Below are positions 55,538-63,329 of a stretch of 64,000 bases of DNA, piece by piece (positions within the stretch are counted from its first letter, which is position 1; each line of letters opens with the position of its first letter). This DNA is from AC-32 sp038237925. GTDB lineage: Bacteria > Actinomycetota > Thermoleophilia > Gaiellales > Gaiellaceae. The stretch is from NCBI GenBank assembly GCA_038237925.1, contig JBBRYF010000006.1, forward strand, positions 62,001-126,000. Reading direction: 5' to 3'. The position numbers were made by a program, and so were the translations under genes. The notes under the pieces were generated by a model, which was not told the origin of the DNA, searched no databases, and saw nothing but the letters and a program-made list of their open reading frames with translations.

Positions 55538-58129
55538 TTGGGCGTCAAGGGGATATTCACTTTGTGTGCAGCAATTTTTGCTGCGGTGGCACTCGTTTCG
55601 GGTTCATCGGCCGGCACGACACATGCTCGGAAGGTGACGCGAATCGACGTCTCGTCGAGGACGGCGGTCGTCCACTATCTGCGCTCGATCCACGTCAACC
55701 CGCGAGGGGCTGTGATCCAGCGCGGCGCGCACAACTACGCCGGCGCGCGCTGCCCCGGCAAGGGCTGGAGCTGCACGTCGACACGGCATGTAGTCGTCCA
55801 GGTCGCGGCGCGCGGCGGCAAGAACACCTTCGCGTGCTCGACGTCGAGCTGCACCGTCGTGCAGGTGGCCGCGGCACTGGCTGCGCCCAATACGGCGAAG
55901 TGCATCAAGACGACGGGCTTGTCGTCGTCGTGCACGATCAGCCAGACGAGCTCCACAGCTGACAACGTCGCGATCGTCTACCAGAGCTCCTCCAAGTTGA
56001 CCGGGCTGACGCAGACCGCGAGCTACGCGGCCTCGATCACCCAGAAAGCAACCGGCGCGACGAACAAGAACCGAGCCTGCGTCTACCAGGCGGTCACCAT
56101 CGACGGGTCGACCGGGAAGGGCACGCCGATCAGCGTCAACCTCGCTGCACACCAGTCCGCCACCATCACTCAGGACTCGGCGAACGGTGGTAACTCGGCG
56201 CAGGAGTCAGCAACCTCCCTCGGCGCATGCACTGGTGCTGCGCTCACGCAAGCGCAGACGCTCAGCTCGACCGCCACGGGCTCCGGGCCGATCACTCAGA
56301 ACCTGAACTCGGTGGACAGCGGAGCGAACGTCACGCTCGACATCAAGCAGAACCAGAGCGCCGGCTTCTACGGCACTGCCCATGGGCCGAACAACGCGAC
56401 CTTCAGCCAGACGAACTCGCTCCAGGCGATCGCGAACACTCCTGCTGGCCCTGTCAGCCAGACCCAGAGCTCCACCAACGGCGGGCTCCTGGCGACGGTC
56501 AACCAGGACAGCCGCCAGGTCTCGACGGCCGACGCAACGCAGGTGGAGACGCAGTGCGAGGACGCGCACACCACGGCCTTCTCGACCTGCACTCATCCCA
56601 GCGGCGTCGATTCGCTTCCCTACTCCGTGACCCAGACCCAGATCGGGCCGGTACGGAAGGGCGCTGGTCCCTCGACCCAGACGGGCAACGAGGGCGGGAT
56701 CCCGATGGACACCTTCGACATCCACCAGAGCTCAACTCAGGACAACGACAAGGGCGGCACCGGCCAGACGAACACGGTGCAGGCCGACTGCACCACCACC
56801 GGCAACTGCACCGCGACGCAGACCACGAACGTGGACGGGCAGTCGTCGACGAACGTGCAGTCCGGCTCGAGCGTCAACACGAGCACGAACTGCACCGGAT
56901 CGACTTGCACACCGACCGTGCCGCCGACGCCGACGATCACCTCGAGCCCTCCGAACTCGAGCAACTCGTCGAGCGCGACATTCACGTTCACAGACTCGGA
57001 TCCGACAGCGACGTTCCTCTGCAAGCTCGACGCGGAGCTGTCCTACTCCAGCTGCAGCTCGCCGAAGACCTACACGGGCCTCGCTGACGGCTCGCACACG
57101 TTCTCGGTCAAGGCGAACGACACGAATGGGAACGAGAGCGCCCCTGCCTCATACACCTGGACGATCGACACGTCGTGCAGCAGCGCGAGCTGCCCCACCT
57201 TCACTGAGGTCGGAAGCCAGCTCACGGCGGCGAACGTCGACGTCGTGGAATCCGGATACGGCGGGATGAGAGGCGACGGGACGGGCTCGATCAGCGTCAG
57301 CGGCGTGACCGGCACAGTGCTTAAGGCCCTCCTCTATTGGAACGGCCCGACGATGTCCAGCGACCCGTACGCCAATGCCGCGGTGAGGTTCGGCGGAGCG
57401 CCTCTGACGGGCATAAACATCGGCATCGCGAGCAGCAACTGCTGGGGGGGCAACCAGGGGCCGTTCACGAACAGCCATTCGTACCGCGCCGACGTCACGT
57501 CCCTGGTGACCGGCGACGGGAGCTACAGCCTCGCGAACTTCACCAAGCCCACCGCCGACATCAACGGCGTCGCGTTGGTGGTCTTCTACAACGACGGAAG
57601 CGTTTCGAATGACCGCAACGTCGTTCTCTGGAGCGGCAATGACTCGAACTTCGCTCAGGCTCCTGATCCACAGGGCTGGGACGAGACACTGACCGGGGTG
57701 CAGTACCCTGGCGCCGGCGCCGCGTCTCTTGACTTGGTGGTTTCCGATGGTCAGACGTTCTCCGACGATGCGCTCGTCCTGAGCGGCGGGAACGGCAGCC
57801 GCTACCTCGTTCCGTCTGGCAACATCTTCCAGGGCGATTCAACGCCTCACGGGGCCTCCTACAACAACGGTTACCTGTGGGACATCAAGTCCTTCGACAT
57901 CACAAGCGACCTTGGGTCTGGGTCGAACACCCTCCAGCTGACGACAGGGCTCGGCGGGGACTGCCTTTCGCTGGTGGTCGCCGCCGCGAACACCCCCGTG
58001 TCGGCGCCCGTGGTGGTGATCGGCGGCCCCGCCACGGCCGTCACGCAGCAGTCATCGACTATCCAGTCGGCTCCTGCTACTGCTCCGCGGCGAACGAGCA
58101 CGGGCCCCGGCGGAACGACGAAGCGCTAG
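55538..58129 (+). CDS. Large secreted protein: curlin-like Q/N repeats, Ig-like module, C-terminal beta domain
   Basis: 863 residues from TTG 55538, preceded by AGAGAGG; ATG 55490 gives 16 extra residues. Signal peptide GIFTLCAAIFAAVALVSGSS. Residues about 90-420 are rich in Gln, Asn, Ser and Thr in loose curlin-like units (IVYQSSSKLTGLTQTASYAA, ITQDSANGGNSAQESATS, ITQNLNSVDSGANVTLDIKQ). Next comes one Ig-like module of the type at 12197 (ATFTFTDSDPTATFLCKLDA to SYTWTID), then a region resembling DUF3344 (LKALLYWNGPTMSS, GVALVVFYND) and a Ser/Thr-rich end. Probable surface or matrix protein; amyloid formation is only suggested by the Q/N pattern. Terminator at 58156. Confidence 0.75.
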   Translation: MGVKGIFTLCAAIFAAVALVSGSSAGTTHARKVTRIDVSSRTAVVHYLRSIHVNPRGAVIQRGAHNYAGARCPGKGWSCTSTRHVVVQVAARGGKNTFACSTSSCTVVQVAAALAAPNTAKCIKTTGLSSSCTISQTSSTADNVAIVYQSSSKLTGLTQTASYAASITQKATGATNKNRACVYQAVTIDGSTGKGTPISVNLAAHQSATITQDSANGGNSAQESATSLGACTGAALTQAQTLSSTATGSGPITQNLNSVDSGANVTLDIKQNQSAGFYGTAHGPNNATFSQTNSLQAIANTPAGPVSQTQSSTNGGLLATVNQDSRQVSTADATQVETQCEDAHTTAFSTCTHPSGVDSLPYSVTQTQIGPVRKGAGPSTQTGNEGGIPMDTFDIHQSSTQDNDKGGTGQTNTVQADCTTTGNCTATQTTNVDGQSSTNVQSGSSVNTSTNCTGSTCTPTVPPTPTITSSPPNSSNSSSATFTFTDSDPTATFLCKLDAELSYSSCSSPKTYTGLADGSHTFSVKANDTNGNESAPASYTWTIDTSCSSASCPTFTEVGSQLTAANVDVVESGYGGMRGDGTGSISVSGVTGTVLKALLYWNGPTMSSDPYANAAVRFGGAPLTGINIGIASSNCWGGNQGPFTNSHSYRADVTSLVTGDGSYSLANFTKPTADINGVALVVFYNDGSVSNDRNVVLWSGNDSNFAQAPDPQGWDETLTGVQYPGAGAASLDLVVSDGQTFSDDALVLSGGNGSRYLVPSGNIFQGDSTPHGASYNNGYLWDIKSFDITSDLGSGSNTLQLTTGLGGDCLSLVVAAANTPVSAPVVVIGGPATAVTQQSSTIQSAPATAPRRTSTGPGGTTKR

Positions 58130-58155
58130 CTTCGCAGCGCAACCGCAGTTAGGCG

Positions 58156-58187
58156 GTAGAGGGGCCGGTGTGAGCCGGCCCCTCTAC
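58156..58187 (+). terminator. Strong terminator after large secreted protein
   Basis: Perfect 13-bp stem GTAGAGGGGCCGG / CCGGCCCCTCTAC, loop TGTGAG, 27 nt after the stop codon. Confidence 0.85.
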
Positions 58188-58582
58188 CAGTTGCTCCAGC
58201 TCCGCGTCGATTGCCTCTGGCCGAGTCTCCGCGGCAGCAGCCGGTCCTTGAAATCGCTCCCAGCATGTCGTACAAGTGTTAGCGAGGGCGGCCGCCTTCC
58301 TCGTGCCGCAGGTCCCTGTTGTGTACGAGCGCGGAGGCCGTCCTCTTCTTCGCCGACGACGATCACCTCATGACGATTCCGCGTGCCCTTTCCACGCGAT
58401 GGTGGTACCGCTCACCGGTGTCGAGCGGCGCTCCGCAGGGGGTCTTCTACATGGCATGCGAGGAGGGGGTGTCCAAAGGCGCGCGTATGACCTGACCGCC
58501 CAGGAATCAGGATTCCTCTCCCCGAATCAGGCAATTTCGCCCGACTCGAGCATTTTTCGCGATTCCGTAGCCGAACTCATAG
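58188..58582. other. Gene-free region at the left edge of the accessory element
   Basis: About 395 nt with no ribosome site or plausible frame. A slightly A+T-richer patch lies near 58500-58580 and could hold a promoter or an attachment site. Confidence 0.4.
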
Positions 58583-58588
58583 GTGCGA

Positions 58589-58789
58589 ATGTCCAGCGAA
58601 GTCACAGATCGTCGCCTGCTCACGGTAAGCCAAGCGGCCGAGCGCCTGAGCGTCTCCGAAAAAAGTGTCCGGCGCATGATTGTTCGCGGCGAGCTGCCGG
58701 CGGTGCAGTTGGGCGCCCCCGGCAGCAGCGTTCGGATCGACGTGGACGAGCTCGAGGCCTGGCTCTTCGAACCGAGACCAGCGGCGTGA
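58589..58789 (+). CDS. Excisionase/MerR-type HTH protein
   Basis: 66 residues from ATG 58589 (GTG 58583 also possible). RLLTVSQAAERLSVSEKSVRR and SSVRIDVDELEAWLFEPRPA are the HTH_17 (excisionase) pattern. Such proteins act as recombination directionality factors or small repressors. First gene of the tightly overlapping set; GTGA overlap with the next. Confidence 0.8.
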   Translation: MSSEVTDRRLLTVSQAAERLSVSEKSVRRMIVRGELPAVQLGAPGSSVRIDVDELEAWLFEPRPAA

Positions 58790-59001
58790 GCGTCTACTTC
58801 CGGGAGATCGGCGGCGAGCTGCGAGAGGTCACCCCGGCCACGGCGCAGGCGTTCGCCAGCGGGCACATTCGCTATTGGCCGATGGAAGTGCTCTGCGGCG
58901 TCTGCGGCGGGATCGGCTGCGAGCACTGCGCCGAGCCTGAGCCCGAACCGCGCTCGCGCTGGGCGCGACTGCGCTCGCGTCTTGGGAGCGGTGGCACGTG
59001 A
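58786..59001 (+). CDS. Small Cys-rich protein
   Basis: 71 residues from GTG 58786. SVYFREIGGELREVTPATAQ is followed by CGVCGGIGCEHC, a DnaJ-type or zinc-knuckle-like CxxCxGxxCxxC pattern, and an Arg-rich tail. Overlaps both neighbours by GTGA. Probable small DNA- or RNA-binding protein of the element. Confidence 0.6.
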   Translation: MSVYFREIGGELREVTPATAQAFASGHIRYWPMEVLCGVCGGIGCEHCAEPEPEPRSRWARLRSRLGSGGT

Positions 59002-60233
59002 GTCCCAGGTACGAACCGCCGATCGTCACAGTCAACCCGCCGGTAAAGCCTGACCGAGAGCCGCCCGACGTCGCGCTAATGAGTCGGACCGGCGAGCGCG
59101 ACTATCTCGACGCGCTCGCGCTCACCCGCTCCGACCCCTACGCGCCCGGCTCGCCGTTCTCGTTCTTCCGCGACTTGGCGACCATTCACCGGGGAACGGT
59201 GCGCCGGCAGGGCACCTTTGATGAGCCCCGCTTCGGCCTAGGCGACCCAGGGCCCGAACCCGGAGATCTAGTCCCTGGTGGGTTCCAGAGTGAGAAGGAC
59301 GCGCTGCGGCGGATCGCCCGCTCGCTCGAGGAGCTGCGCGACGTCACCTCCTCGACAGGCTCCGTCCCCGACCTGCTGCGGCCGAGTATGCCGGGACGCC
59401 TGCTCGAAATCTGGGGCCGTGCTGCTCGCCGGGTCAGTGGCCTGGTCGATGTGCTTCCACGGATCCCACTTGAACGCGGGATGGTCGACAACACCGGCTC
59501 GCAGATGGTGGTCCGCATCCCGGCCCTCACCGGTGGTGCAGGCGTTGCGACCCAGACTGAGAACGCAGCCGTCCAGGAGACCGACCCGACCTCGACCGGG
59601 ATCGCCTCGCCGCTCGGCTCGATCGCCGGCCAGGTCGATACCTCACGGCAGCTGGTGGACTTCAGCCAGCCGAGCATCGACGACGTCCTCACCGACGACC
59701 TCTCCGCCCGCCTTGCTGAATCACTCGACGCGCAGTTGCTGAACGGCCCCGGAACCGCCGGCAGCATGCGCGGGTTCCTGAACGTCTCCGGCATTCTCAG
59801 CGTGGCAGGCGTTGTCACCACCCAGGCGACCTACCTGCAGAGCCTGTTGCAGGCGTTCTCGGCGGTGGCAGGTACAAGCGGCTACGGCAGCGCTGACCGC
59901 GCCGAAGTGATCGTCGCGCTCCATCCGCGGCGCTGGGCCTGGCTACAGGCAGGGTTCGCCTTCCCGGTCGAGCAGCTTCTCCCCGGCCGGGTCGTGCTCG
60001 TGCCGAATGCCCCGACGACTCTAGGCGTTGGGACGAATGAGGACTGGAGCCTCGTCATCGAGCGCTCCGCCGTGCAGCTGATCGGCGGCTCACCCACGAT
60101 CCGCGTGTTCGAGGAGGTGGGCTCCTCGAGCCTGACCGTCAGGTTCTCGGCGCACACCGACGCAGCGCTGGCCGTGCTCAACGCGAAGGCCGTCGCCCGA
60201 GTCACCGGAGGAACAGCGCCTTCGGGGTTCTAA
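58998..60233 (+). CDS. HK97-fold major capsid protein
   Basis: 411 residues from GTG 58998. The N-terminal 150 residues look like a delta/scaffold region; a Phe/Glu-rich stretch around DALRRIARSLEELRDVTS is helical. The shell domain has MVVRIPALTGGAGVATQT, ASPLGSIAGQVDTSRQLVDF, DLSARLAESLDAQLLNGPGT and AGSMRGFLNVSGI, the E-loop to P-domain signature of HK97-type capsids, then ERSAVQLIGGSPTIRVFEEV at the end. No capsid protease, portal or terminase gene is seen in the element. Confidence 0.85.
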   Translation: MSPRYEPPIVTVNPPVKPDREPPDVALMSRTGERDYLDALALTRSDPYAPGSPFSFFRDLATIHRGTVRRQGTFDEPRFGLGDPGPEPGDLVPGGFQSEKDALRRIARSLEELRDVTSSTGSVPDLLRPSMPGRLLEIWGRAARRVSGLVDVLPRIPLERGMVDNTGSQMVVRIPALTGGAGVATQTENAAVQETDPTSTGIASPLGSIAGQVDTSRQLVDFSQPSIDDVLTDDLSARLAESLDAQLLNGPGTAGSMRGFLNVSGILSVAGVVTTQATYLQSLLQAFSAVAGTSGYGSADRAEVIVALHPRRWAWLQAGFAFPVEQLLPGRVVLVPNAPTTLGVGTNEDWSLVIERSAVQLIGGSPTIRVFEEVGSSSLTVRFSAHTDAALAVLNAKAVARVTGGTAPSGF

Positions 60234-60273
60234 ATGTTTTTCAGCCTTCCCCTCTCGTCGCTCGACACCGACG

Positions 60274-60319
60274 CAAGGAGGCAAGGCGCACGTCGAGCTC
60301 CGTGTGCCTTGCCTCCTTG
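60274..60319 (+). terminator. Long hairpin after capsid gene
   Basis: Arms 60274-60291 and 60302-60319 pair over 17 of 18 bp (CAAGGAGGCAAGG / CCTTGCCTCCTTG at the base) around a 10-nt loop. It lies 40 nt after the capsid stop. Probable terminator, perhaps limiting readthrough into the following small genes. The left arm contains AAGGAGG. Confidence 0.7.
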
Positions 60320-60438
60320 TGCTGCGTCCGGGTCCAGGGTGGGGGGTGTCCAGACTCGTGCGGAAAGAAATGACCCTCGCCATCGCTCTCCGCGAAATTC
60401 AGGCTCTCCGCGAATTCGGCGGAATCGGTAGGGCATGA

Positions 60439-60789
60439 ATGGTCTGTAAAAGCTGCGGAACCCCGCTTGAGCAGCCACAAACAGGCCGCAGGCGTGTCTA
60501 CTGCTCTTCCGGCTGCAAGAAGCGCAGTGCGCGCCTAAAGGCGAGGTTGCGGCACCGTTTCGGCCCCGTTTCGGGGACAACTGAGCCCCCAAAGAAGACG
60601 TTTCGGCCCGCGCTGCGCACTTCTCGCGACGTTTCGGCCCCTGCGCTCGAGCCCCTGGTCGACGGGCCGCACTACATGCGCACGTATGAGAGCTTCGAGC
60701 ATTACATGGCCGCTAATGGCGGCCCCACTGCGCCGATGCGCGACCTCGAGGCCGAGGCTGCGCTGATTCTCGAGCGTCATCGCTCGTGA
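60439..60789 (+). CDS. Small zinc-finger protein
   Basis: 116 residues from ATG 60439. MVCKSCGTPLEQPQTG and RRVYCSSGCKKRSARLKARL make a four-Cys finger with a basic helix. A second, shorter protein with the same YCSxxC-K/R pattern is at 62654. The rest is unordered-looking, ending in an acidic helix. Probable nucleic-acid-binding element protein. Confidence 0.6.
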   Translation: MVCKSCGTPLEQPQTGRRRVYCSSGCKKRSARLKARLRHRFGPVSGTTEPPKKTFRPALRTSRDVSAPALEPLVDGPHYMRTYESFEHYMAANGGPTAPMRDLEAEAALILERHRS

Positions 60790-60814
60790 GCTGGCGGCGG
60801 AGTGGCTCGCAGCC

Positions 60815-61612
60815 TCAACCGCGGCGGACGGTGACGACGAAGCGCGTCATCGACCGGTTGCCGCTCATGTCGACCGCCGAGCAGACCACCGCCGTCCGAC
60901 CGACGCGGAAGCGCGCCCCCGACCGTGGCCGGCACGCAACCGGCACCGCTCCGTCGCGGTCGTCCACGGCCGTGACGCGGTGGTAGCGGACGCGAACGCG
61001 CGTTGCGCCGCGCGGCGCGCGCACCGTGCGCGGCGCCGCGCCGGAAAGCGTCGGCTTGGTGGTGTCGAAGTCCAGGCCAGCGACGACGAGGGTCCCCGTG
61101 AAGGTTTCCGTCCCGATGACGGCCGCAGGAAGGTTGTAGAGCCTGCGCGACAGCGTGCCGTCGCCGTGCGCCCCGGCGTAGAGGCCGGACCCGCCGACAA
61201 CGGTGAACGTCTGCGCCGCGGAGAGCACCCCGTCTGGGGAGAGGCAGGCGGCGATCGGAGCGAGCACGAGGTCGATCGAGCCCTTGCCCGCGACCGTCAG
61301 CGTGGCGGGATAGCCGAGGACGCGGACGCAGTCGGTCTGCCCGACGTCGACCCGGAAGCTGTACGAGGTCGTGACGGTACCGAGCCCGGGCACCAGGCCG
61401 CTGCCCATGTGCTGGTGGCACGCGACGCTCGCGGCGGTTCCGGGCGGACAGGTGGGGTCGTGGTTGCCGGTGATCCGGAGCGCCGCGCGCAGCGCCAGCG
61501 ACCCCGTCTCGCCGACCTGCGCCTGCGCCGCGGGCATCGCCTCCGCCGCCCCCCCGAGCGGGGCGAGCAGCGAGAGCACGAGCACGACGAGGACTCCTTC
61601 CCGCAGTCGCAT
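60815..61612 (-). CDS. Secreted HYR-domain-like protein
   Basis: 265 residues from ATG 61612, with GAAGG just before it. Signal peptide VLVVLVLSLLAPLGGAAEAM. The C-terminal 90 residues resemble an HYR domain: VRVRYHRVTAVDDRDGAVPV, then CRPRSGARFRVGRTAVVCSA and DMSGNRSMTRFVVTV. The middle part is beta-rich with GNHDPTCPPGT. A longer overlapping frame on the same strand is rejected because it has no signal and is Arg/Pro-skewed. It lies in the opposite direction inside the small-gene cluster. Confidence 0.7.
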   Translation of the reverse strand: MRLREGVLVVLVLSLLAPLGGAAEAMPAAQAQVGETGSLALRAALRITGNHDPTCPPGTAASVACHQHMGSGLVPGLGTVTTSYSFRVDVGQTDCVRVLGYPATLTVAGKGSIDLVLAPIAACLSPDGVLSAAQTFTVVGGSGLYAGAHGDGTLSRRLYNLPAAVIGTETFTGTLVVAGLDFDTTKPTLSGAAPRTVRAPRGATRVRVRYHRVTAVDDRDGAVPVACRPRSGARFRVGRTAVVCSAVDMSGNRSMTRFVVTVRRG

Positions 61613-61784
61613 CACCTTCGGGAGTATGCGACCGCCTCGGCGGCGGTGTCAACGCGCGGAGGCGGGTCAGGCGAGTTGGGAGGGTCGCCGTGCGCCCCCG
61701 GCTCGAGTCGGAGTCCTTCCGACGGAAGCGTCGCCTGCCTAGACAACACCGTCCGCCTGGGCGTGTTACCCTTGCCTCTGAGCG

Positions 61785-61955
61785 ATTGCCTGCGCTCAGT
61801 CGAAATGCGCGACGTGCGGCCCTTCGGGGCCGTTCGTCGTTTGTGGCCCCAGCTATGTCGTCGTCCGCGTCTGGAACGATGACGTCGTCATGACCTACGC
61901 ATGGGGGCTCGCACCCTCGACTGAGAAGCAGGCGACGTGGGCCGACGCCCCGTAG
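61785..61955 (+). CDS. Possible small Cys-rich protein without standard start
   Basis: The frame opens after TGA 61779-61781. The first candidate start is ATT 61785; the first ATG is internal at 61890. It would read CAQSKCATCGPSGPFVVCGP and end in MTYAWGLAPSTEKQATWADA. Cys spacing suggests a zinc knuckle, like other genes here. It overlaps the GTG of the next gene. Confidence 0.3.
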   Translation: MACAQSKCATCGPSGPFVVCGPSYVVVRVWNDDVVMTYAWGLAPSTEKQATWADAP

Positions 61956-62353
61956 TCGGATGCCTCAGCGGCACCGAAGCCGCGACGGAGCTACTCGAGC
62001 GCGTGCGCGCCAAGGCTGCTATCCAAGCTGCGGAGCTCGGTGGCGACCCCGCTAAGACCGAAGCGCCCGCATGGATTCCGTCGGCGCGCGAGGTCCTCGG
62101 CTACGACACGCTCGAGTTCAGCGGGCCAGACCTTCTCGACGTTCGCTTTGTCCGTACCCCTCGCTTCGTGCCTCCGGCGAAGATGCTCGACGCGGCTCTG
62201 CTCTCGCGGGTCCCGACCGTAGCTCAGCGCCCACGCGAGCGCCGTGAGCGCCGAACGAGCCGCAGTGTTGGCTCGCGTGGAGATCCCTCAGAACCCGGAG
62301 ACGACGACCCTGAACCGCTAATCGCCTCACTCCCTTTGCGGGGTGGGGCATGA
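61937..62353 (+). CDS. Hypothetical element protein (138 aa)
   Basis: 138 residues from GTG 61937. N-terminal helix TEAATELLERVRAKAAIQAA, middle part AREVLGYDTLEFSGPDLLDV and an Arg/Ser/Asp-rich C terminus. No family recognised. ATGA overlap with the next small gene. Confidence 0.5.
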   Translation: MGRRPVVGCLSGTEAATELLERVRAKAAIQAAELGGDPAKTEAPAWIPSAREVLGYDTLEFSGPDLLDVRFVRTPRFVPPAKMLDAALLSRVPTVAQRPRERRERRTSRSVGSRGDPSEPGDDDPEPLIASLPLRGGA

Positions 62354-62502
62354 GCTCGTTCTCGCAACAGAAGCTCAGCCGCGACGTCAAGCACAAGCAC
62401 GACCGGCAGATCGCCTCCGCTACGCATAAGTGCGACCGGGCGCGGCGTGGCAAGGTCTACAAGTTTGAGCTGCCTCCGCCGTTGCGGAAGGCACAGCAGT
62501 GA
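62350..62502 (+). CDS. 50-aa basic protein
   Basis: 50 residues from ATG 62350 (overlap ATGA). Basic helix KLSRDVKHKHDRQIASATHK with one Cys, then KVYKFELPPPLRKAQQ. No family recognised; coupled to genes on both sides by 4-nt overlaps. Confidence 0.5.
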   Translation: MSSFSQQKLSRDVKHKHDRQIASATHKCDRARRGKVYKFELPPPLRKAQQ

Positions 62503-62657
62503 GTACGCGCCGGCGTTCACCGGGATTGTTCGTTGGCTACTGGCACGACCCCGTTGACGGGCGCCGCTTGCAGCGCGTCACGCGCGCGGAGCTCGCCACC
62601 GCCTACCGGCTTTGGTCGAGGCATCGGGACGTCCGTGAAGGGCGGTCCGCCGCGTGA
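62499..62657 (+). CDS. 52-aa basic protein
   Basis: 52 residues from GTG 62499. Reads SPGLFVGYWHDPVDGRRLQR, then a basic helix. The composition suggests nucleic-acid binding. 4-nt overlaps on both sides. Confidence 0.45.
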   Translation: MSTRRRSPGLFVGYWHDPVDGRRLQRVTRAELATAYRLWSRHRDVREGRSAA

Positions 62658-62827
62658 GCGTTACGTCTAGTAGCCAATGGGGGAATACCTGTAACGCGCC
62701 GGGTTGCTCGAGAGGGGTGCGGGCGGGAGACTGGAGAACGCAGCGGCGCCTGCCGCGTTCGGATCGACGCTACTGCTCGAATGCCTGCCGCCAGCTGGCC
62801 TACCGGAATCGCAAGGCGGAAGCATGA
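62654..62827 (+). CDS. 57-aa Cys-finger protein
   Basis: 57 residues from GTG 62654. Four cysteines in NTCNAPGCSRG and RRYCSNACRQLAYRNRKA, the same finger type as the 116-aa protein at 60439. Ends in TGA overlapping the ATG of the SWIM gene. Confidence 0.55.
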   Translation: MSVTSSSQWGNTCNAPGCSRGVRAGDWRTQRRLPRSDRRYCSNACRQLAYRNRKAEA

Positions 62828-63063
62828 GGGAAAACGCGCGGGAGAAAGCGCTACGCTACCTCGTCGAAGGGCGGTTAACCATTCGCCACCTGGACGAAGA
62901 CGGCGGGGTTCTCGAGGCAGATGCCCGTGGAGACGGGGCGATCCACTCACTCGGATACAACGATCGCCGGTGGTTCTGCTCGTGCAAGGCGCGAGGCCGA
63001 TGCTGTCACCTGCTCGCGCTCGGGCAGGTCGTCGCGCTTGAGCCGAGGGAATCGCAGCGATGA
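62824..63063 (+). CDS. SWIM zinc-finger protein
   Basis: 79 residues from ATG 62824. WFCSCKARGRCCHLLALGQV is a SWIM motif (CxC then CxH). LRYLVEGRLTIRHLDEDGGV is a small beta region. SWIM domains occur in DNA-recombination and helicase-associated proteins. ATGA overlap with the next frame. Confidence 0.65.
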   Translation: MRENAREKALRYLVEGRLTIRHLDEDGGVLEADARGDGAIHSLGYNDRRWFCSCKARGRCCHLLALGQVVALEPRESQR

Positions 63064-63329
63064 TCCCCGCCGCAGCCCTCGAGCGTGGCGAGCGCGCGTT
63101 CGTGACTGTTCTACGCCGCCGCTACCCGGACGCGGCTTTCGTGCTTCGCGACCGTTCCGTCAGTCCAAACGATGCGGACGTGGCGGGGCAGGTCGTTGGA
63201 AGCCCCGCGGCGAACCTCGACCCGATCCAGGAACCCGCTCAAGACTTCGCGGCGCTCGACTGGCTCGAACGCTGCCCAAAGCCCCGGAAGCGTCCCTCCC
63301 GCGGGAATTTGCGTCAGGCGGGCCGCTAG
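63060..63329 (+). CDS. Possible 89-aa protein antisense to recombinase 3' end
   Basis: The ATG overlaps the previous stop (ATGA), and the first 30 residues (ALERGERAFVTVLRRRYPDA) look coding. From 63111 on, the frame is antisense to the recombinase gene. It may be a truncated gene or a short real one. Confidence 0.35.
   Translation: MIPAAALERGERAFVTVLRRRYPDAAFVLRDRSVSPNDADVAGQVVGSPAANLDPIQEPAQDFAALDWLERCPKPRKRPSRGNLRQAGR

Noticed and set aside
60777..61652. 291-codon minus-strand frame overlapping the HYR gene
   Set aside because: Arg/Pro-skewed product without signal or domain. The overlapping 265-aa frame has a signal peptide and HYR-like domain.
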